From positions 7,127,001 through 7,191,000 of the forward strand of contig JAFMOC010000002.1 in the NCBI GenBank assembly GCA_019802505.1: a DNA stretch of 64,000 nt, read 5' to 3'. The position numbers and the translations under genes were made by a program. This document shows, piece by piece, positions 58,673-64,000 of this stretch; the first letter of the stretch is position 1, and the number at the start of each line of letters is the position of its first letter. This stretch comes from Corydoras sp. C115 (taxonomy: Eukaryota > Chordata > Actinopteri > Siluriformes > Callichthyidae). The notes beneath the pieces were generated by a model. That model worked only from the letters and a program-made list of their open reading frames with translations. It made no database searches and was not told where the DNA came from.

Positions 58673-58881
58673 ATTACATTTGCATTTACATTTACATTTG
58701 GTCATTTAGCAGACGCTTTTATCCAAGGTGAGCACAGGGTTCATCACAACATCCCTGGAGCAATGAGGGTTAAGGGTCTTGCTCAAGGACCCACATTGGT
58801 AACTTCAGTGGACCTGGGATTTGAACCCCCAACCATCAGATTGATAGACCAACACACTAACCGCTGAGCTACCGCGCCCTA
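58673..58881 (-). mobile_element. SINE family C (tRNA-like), full length
   Basis: Minus strand: GGGCGCGGTAGCTCAGCGGT with a box A-like TAGCTCAGCGG, box B-like GGTTCAAATCC, GGTCCTTGAGCAAGACCCTT, and the end TTTAGCAGACG-complement with (ACATTT)n. It sits in the first polr3gl intron. Confidence 0.8.
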
Positions 58882-59013
58882 ATAGCTTTACTTTCCCCCC
58901 CACAAATGTTAAATTGGATGAAACCTGCAAATAAAACAATGACTATAATACTATAATAATTATTATTTTTTTAAAGGGCTCCTTTGTTCAGGTTGACATG
59001 AGGTGAGATGAGA

Positions 59014-59127
59014 ATGGCAGGCCGTGGCAGAGGAAGAACTCATCTTAGTTTCCCTATAGAGGCAGTGGGAATAAGCAAAGGAGAAAACCTTCCACCTTCC
59101 ACTGGCCAGCCTACACCGTTGTTTCCT
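59014..59127 (+). CDS. polr3gl: polr3gl coding exon 1 (residues 1-38)
   Basis: Exon acceptor AG at 58989-58990. ATG at 59014, donor GTGAGT at 59128. 38 codons ending PTPLFP. Confidence 0.88.
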
Positions 59128-62100
59128 GTGAGTTACATGTAATGCACATGTTGTACATGCATTATTACATTCTCACAAATATTTACATCATGCAGTCACA
59201 TTTCCTGTGGTGAAAGTGGTCTAATTCTTTAACCCTGTGCATGCACAAATGAAGGCATGTGTCACTTTGTAAACAGTGGGTTTTATAAAACCAAACTTAA
59301 AGGGAAAATTTGCAGTCTTCCATAGAAACTGTAACTCATGTGTGCAGAAATAAATTAGAGAGAGAAAAAGCTGTAACTCCAATAGATCGGGATTCCTTGA
59401 ATCTTGAAATTTATTTTTTACAGTCTTCGCACTTGTTAAATAGTGTAGTTTTTATTAATACTTTAATATAAAAATAACACAGATAAGCATTAAGTTATGT
59501 TTTTCAGCCTACCAGAAGTGACCATAGCACTGGAGGGCAATGATTTGTTTCTGTTTGTTTTGAGCACATCCTTCCTCTAACTGAGTTATAAAATGTATTA
59601 CATAATTATGCAAGTAAATTAGTTCTTCTGATAAGAATATACATTAGCATTAACAGAAAATTTGTAGCTTTCTCTTTTAGCCTAAAAAACACAAATTACA
59701 ATGATTAGTTAACCTCACATAAATAGATCAAAACATAAGGTTTAAAAACTAAAATGTTATTACCTTTTAGCTATAAAAATGTATTGTGTTTACCAGAATC
59801 ATAAAGTCTTTACTTAAAACATTGTGCTGGTGCCTGCTATAAATGTGTTATTTGCTGTCAGCTAATTATTTCTTTTGTCTTGCTAATTCATTTTATTTTT
59901 GTAAATTAATAGCCATTAGAGCACAAACCAGTTCCCTTGCAAATAGGAGAAGAGGCTGAGTACATGCTTGCATTAAAGCAGGAGTTCAGAGGAACCATGA
60001 AGACTTTACCTTTCTACATACGGCCTGCTGCACCCAAAAAAGGTAGCATTATGCTCTCCTAAGTCTGTGTCAATCATATGTTGCTTTACTTACTGTTTTG
60101 AAAAAAGAGAAATTGATTTAGTAAAATTTGGATTTATTGCAGCTAAAAATTATGTGTAAGCCGTTATCTCAAACAGCAACAACAACTTATTGTGATTATA
60201 GTCCAAAATTTTTTATAATGATTAATAATCATGTTTAAAAAAAATTATATATAAATTAATCGTAAGAGTAATGATGACATTCAAAAGAAAAATATGTATT
60301 ATGCCGGTAGCCAGATCATTAGACCAAGTGGCACAACGAACACGGAACAAAAATAAAATTACACTTGCAGGACACTTGTTTACTTGTTATACTTTGTTTA
60401 TATACTCTTTCTTTACAGAAAAGCCTAGTTTTCGTTCAAATGGATTTGAATATGTACTTTTGAGGTTTTATTTCGACTTTCACAAAGAAAATTAATATTC
60501 AGCAAAAGCCATCATTGTCTTTTTTCAATCACAAACTGTTATTTTATCATACATTAAATAAATAACAAACATAAGAACCGCGCATTGTTCCTGTGATTTC
60601 GGACACTTTTTTGGTCAAGTTAATTATTGCTTTATAATCGTTATTATTACTTAGACAATAATCATGTCATCAAAATCTGTAATCCTATCATCCACATGAA
60701 ATGTTACCTACTTCAGATGCTGAATGGTGCATTGAAGGTGCAGGACAGGGTTGCTGTACATGTCATGTGTTGCATAGACCAGGGTAGCGTTCCAGAGTAA
60801 GCTCAATTTTCCTGTATGACTTTTGTAGCCTATGAGCAGTTCTAGGTTTTTTGTTTCCAAATCTTACCTTTTATTGTGATTTTTAAAAACATTATAATGC
60901 ATGAATCCTGAAAACTAGCTTCTATAATGGAACATTTTTTCTTCAAATCACATCCTCCTGCTTTGTAAGTTTTGGTTTAATTTCAAGAGTGCTAAGTGGC
61001 TGATAACTGAAGGCTTCTTATTTTCGGAACATGGTCTGAGGAATTAAAGTATTGATAAAGATAGGTTTGCATCCTTTTTTCTTTCCTAACCATCACTTTG
61101 AACAAGTAATAGCCCTAATAAGATATATGAGGGATTAAGTCTTATGTTAAATTTATTTGAGTACCCAGACATTTGCATGGTTCATTTTTTTTCTTTTCAT
61201 CATTTTAAATCTTAGTAAGTTAATTCCATTTAGATATTTATAACTATGCTTTGAACTAGGATGATTAACTTTTACATGTCACGTGGCTTGTCTATAAGTA
61301 TGCATTCATGTTCAGAAAAAAACACTACACAATATTGTAAATTAGTATTGAATGTACAGACATCTTAAAGCATATTAACAAAATCAAGTAGCTGAATGTG
61401 TATTGAGTATAGAGCAGCATGTCTGTCGTGATGTTATATTATTCCTAAAATATATGTTCTCTGAAAGCATGGAGTCCACTAAAAGCACATTCTTTCTCAC
61501 CTCCAACAGCACTCTTAAGTGGATTGCTGAGCTGGTGCAGAGAGTGTGAATGTGTAAAGGGGGAACATTATTTAGAGACTGTAAAATCTACTCAGTTCTC
61601 AAAGAAAAAACAAAACTGTTCTAAATAAAAACATACAGATACCAGCTTTTTCTCTCTGTGTGCCCCATGCAAATAATAATAGTCAGTAAGATTATGGTCT
61701 CTTAGAACTTAGGCAAAAGTATGTGTACGTATAACATTAGGCAGTCTATAATTCACACCAAAGGTACCTAATATAAAATGTTGCATGAAGTAGTGTCATT
61801 TAAGTAAAGCATTGTGCCATTTGTATTGGTATATGCTGTAATTATTTCAAATGTAATATTTAAAAAAATATATATTACACTTGTTTTGAAGTTTTTTTTA
61901 TTGGTTTAAAAATGTAATAAACATAGTTATAATATATGTTTACCTTCTTTTCCTGTTTTAACAGATATTGAACGATATTCGGACAAATATCAGAACAATG
62001 ATTCAGCTGACAAAACTACTGAATGGAACCCAGGTCAGTTAGTGGTGTTTGTAAAAAGAGTGGACAGTCTGATTAAAAGGTGTAGCTGAAGTCTGGTGTA

Positions 62101-62460
62101 TTAGCTCATGACCCCTTCATACATTCATTTACTGACAAATGACTACAAAGTCTGTCTTCTTGGCACTGTAATTAAAGGTTTACAACAGCTTTGGGTATAT
62201 AAACTGTATAGATTTTGTTGTTTTATATTACTTTTAATGTAAAATTAATTAATTAAATAAAAATTAATTAAAATTAAAAAAAAATTCCTTTGATTCAAAC
62301 TTCGTTTCTTCATGCTATGTTGAAGTAATCAAACTATAAAGTAAAAAAAATCATGCTCTACAATGTGTTTTTATGTTTGTTATTTCATTTTATTTTGTTT
62401 TAGACTGGAAGCGTTTGCCAAAGGAACTACGAGTCCATGTAAAGAGATCACTGAGTGAAA
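59014..62460 (+). CDS. polr3gl: RNA polymerase III subunit RPC7-like (POLR3GL), 5' part
   Basis: RPC7-type subunits belong to the RPC3-RPC6-RPC7 subcomplex of nuclear Pol III, which acts in transcription initiation. Four coding exons join in frame: 59014-59127, 59913-60042, 61965-62033 and 62404-62460. The protein starts MAGRGRGRTHLSFPIEAVGI, continues EEAEYMLALKQEFRGTMKTL and FYIRPAAPKKDIERYSDKYQ, and reaches EWNPDWKRLPKELRVHVKRS: the conserved N-terminal half of POLR3G/POLR3GL. The expected C-terminal acidic (Glu/Asp) tail is not found before 64000, so the gene should run on. An upstream in-frame ATG at 59008 (MRMAG) is possible. The last donor (AAA|GTTAGT, 62461) is weak; unspliced, the frame stops at 62465 after SES. 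POLR3GL rather than POLR3G is chosen for IRPAAPK and the ankrd34a neighbour. Confidence 0.88.
59128..59912 (+). other. polr3gl: polr3gl intron, no recognised feature
   Basis: AT-rich, no repeat family recognised. Confidence 0.55.
59913..60042 (+). CDS. polr3gl: polr3gl coding exon 2 (39-82)
   Basis: Acceptor ATTAATAG at 59912, donor GTAGCA at 60043, phase 1. Encodes PLEHKPVPLQIGEEAEYMLA and on to RPAAPKK. Confidence 0.9.
60043..61964 (+). other. polr3gl: polr3gl intron, no recognised feature
   Basis: 1.9 kb of AT-rich DNA. The ORF at 60271-60495 has no domain or splice support. Confidence 0.55.
61965..62033 (+). CDS. polr3gl: polr3gl coding exon 3 (82-105)
   Basis: Acceptor TGTTTTAACAG at 61964, donor GTCAGT at 62034. 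Encodes DIERYSDKYQNNDSADKTTE then WNP. Confidence 0.9.
62404..62460 (+). CDS. polr3gl: polr3gl coding exon 4 (105-123)
   Basis: Acceptor TTTTGTTTTAG at 62403. Encodes DWKRLPKELRVHVKRSLSE. Probable donor GTTAGT at 62461; a TAG follows in frame if it is not used. Confidence 0.75.
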
Positions 62461-62602
62461 GTTAGTAAGCCAAAGCAAAGAAATACTTTTTCATGAGATG
62501 TCCTGATTGGTACAGAATCCCAGAGATGACATGTCTTTGTTATTTTTTAAATTGAGAGAACAAATCTTGTTTTCTTGTAATAACGACTTATTTTACACCT
62601 GA

Positions 62603-63471
62603 CATATAGGGGTCAGCTCTATGACATTTGGGGTTATATTTACTTCAACATTTGCATAATAAATAAAATGTTTTATGACAGTTGTATGGGTTAGCACGGT
62701 GGCTTATTGGTTAGCACGTTCGCCTCTCAGCGCTAGGGATTCCCGGTTCGAATCCCCAACTGGGTGGAGTTTCCATGTTCTCCCCGTGTCCGCGTGGGTT
62801 TCCTCTGGGTTCTCCGGTTTCCTCCCACAGTCCGAAAACATGGATCAAGTCAATTGCGTTCTCCAAATTGCCCCATTTAGAGTGTGTATGTGTGCGTGTA
62901 AGTGTGTGCCCAGCGATAGATTGGCGCCCTGTCCTGGGTGTGTTTGCCCAGCGCCCGAAACGATCTCCCCTGGATGGGGAACCCCCCCCATGGCCCCAAT
63001 ATAGGATAAAGCGGAAGATAATGGATGGACTGTTGTATGGTAAATTGTGGCTCTGCTGTTTCCTAAAGCGGATAACGGTGTTTTTGGGACAGGGTTTCAC
63101 CTGCCATTAGATCGTTTTTTGATACTAGAGAGACGGCGCTGTACAGAAACTACATCTGTATAGATGTAAAAAAAATACATCAACTAAAAAAATGCTCCCT
63201 GTGTCAGGTGTAGGGAACATCCAGCCAGTGCTCCGGGTTTTTACTTTAACACGTTAAATAAAATGCATAGTGAACTACATTTTTTCTCTCCAATATCCAA
63301 AATCAATCTAATGGCAGGTGAGACCCTGTCCCAAAAACACCTTGTTATCCACTTTAGGAATCAGTGGAGCCGTGATTTACCATAAAACTGTCATATATAC
63401 ATAAAACCCTTTATTTATTTTGCAACTGTTAAATATAACCCCAAATGTCATAAAACCGACCCCAATATATG
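62603..63471. mobile_element. foldback/MITE element with long inverted arms, split by a SINE
   Basis: The left arm (62603-63132, minus the SINE) and right arm (63283-63471) are near-perfect inverted copies: GGTGTTTTTGGGACAGGG, CACCTGCCATTAGA, ATGACATTTGGGGTTATATT and ATGGTAAAT all recur inverted. The arms are about 190 bp around a loop of about 150 bp (63133-63282). No ORF. It lies in a presumed polr3gl intron. Confidence 0.8.
62690..63031 (+). mobile_element. SINE family A inserted in the foldback element
   Basis: GTTAGCACGGTGG head, box B GGTTCGAATCC, tail ATGGATGGAC. The host phrase GTTGTATGG is duplicated at 62681-62689 and 63032-63040, so the SINE landed in the left arm after the foldback element was already there. 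Confidence 0.92.
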
Positions 63472-64000
63472 TGTGTTGACAGAAAGTATTGACTCTCCTG
63501 CCACTTCTCTGTTCACTCAAAAATAATTTGTGATCACAACATAACAAGATATTTTATCTCATGATATAACGACTTAAAAATAATAATAACTACAGAGATA
63601 CTACAGAGATACAGAGATATGTCAGAGCTGGGCTCCTGTAGTAGCCTTTGGAAAAAATAAAATAATACATGCCATTTATTCAACTGGCAAAGTGCTGTGG
63701 TTATTACTAGTGTGAATTTATAACCTGTGTTCTGATGCAGCTGTATGCACTCTAGCAACACTCGGGCCTTTCTGTAACAAGACTTTTTAGAAAGGCTAAA
63801 GAGCATAAATTAGAGCACATGGAAGAGGCATCTTGTCTTGTTCCCTTTAAGTGCTGAAGGAAGGCTCTGACTCATTGCTGTCTCAAGGGAAATCAGGATG
63901 ACAACACTCTGTGCCATTAAACACATCTCCAAGATGAAAAGATGTGAAGAGAGGGCTGAAAGAGGCAGCAAATAGCAGGTGCCTAAGTGTCAGATGAAAG
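63472..64000. other. end of window, no recognised feature
   Basis: AT-rich DNA, presumably still polr3gl intron. No exon with an acidic tail seen. The minus-strand ORF at 63534-63806 has no domain. Confidence 0.5.

Overview
The window is nuclear DNA from a vertebrate, almost certainly a teleost fish. Genes have GT-AG introns and long AT-rich non-coding stretches. It carries many tRNA-derived SINEs with (ATGA)n tails, hAT-, Tc1- and foldback-type DNA elements, an L2-like LINE fragment and a decayed Ty3/Gypsy element, plus abundant (CA)n and (TA)n microsatellites. No bacterial, organellar or viral gene organisation is seen. The species cannot be named from the sequence.

Four protein-coding genes can be read. 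(1) Positions 89-2377 (+): the last two coding exons of an IQGAP gene, best called iqgap3, with a 1.9-kb hAT-like element in the intron between them. (2) Positions 13950-~40560 (+): gatad2b, a NuRD-complex p66-type GATA zinc-finger gene. It has a CpG-rich promoter, a non-coding first exon, a 14-kb first intron, ten coding exons that join in frame to 654 residues, and a long 3'UTR. (3) Positions 47668-49231 (-): ankrd34a, an ankyrin-repeat gene with a single coding exon. Its reading frame is shifted by one base near 48675. A non-coding first exon probably lies near 54800-55050. (4) Positions ~58300-62460 (+): the 5' part of polr3gl, an RNA polymerase III RPC7-type subunit, whose acidic C-terminal exons lie beyond the window. 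From memory, the human counterparts all lie on 1q21-q23, and POLR3GL and ANKRD34A are head-to-head neighbours there too, so this looks like conserved synteny rather than a functional operon-like unit.

Layout: 1-3290 iqgap3 end; 3290-6845 repeat-bearing intergenic DNA (Tc1-like MITE, LINE fragment, TA microsatellite, SINE); 6845-13917 a 7.07-kb tandem array of a 50-bp unit (about 140 copies) ending where the gatad2b CpG-rich promoter begins; 13918-40560 gatad2b; 40560-47667 intergenic DNA between the convergent gatad2b and ankrd34a genes, with a decayed Gypsy element and DNA-transposon remnants; 47668-55050 ankrd34a; 55050-58180 divergent spacer with two opposed SINEs; 58180-62460 polr3gl; 62603-63471 a foldback element split by a SINE.

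The most unusual structure is the 50-bp array. It shows higher-order block duplication, a short inverted repeat and usually one CpG in each unit, and lies within about 150 bp of the gatad2b promoter elements. No previously undescribed gene system is evident; the remaining points of interest are genome architecture and the ankrd34a frameshift.
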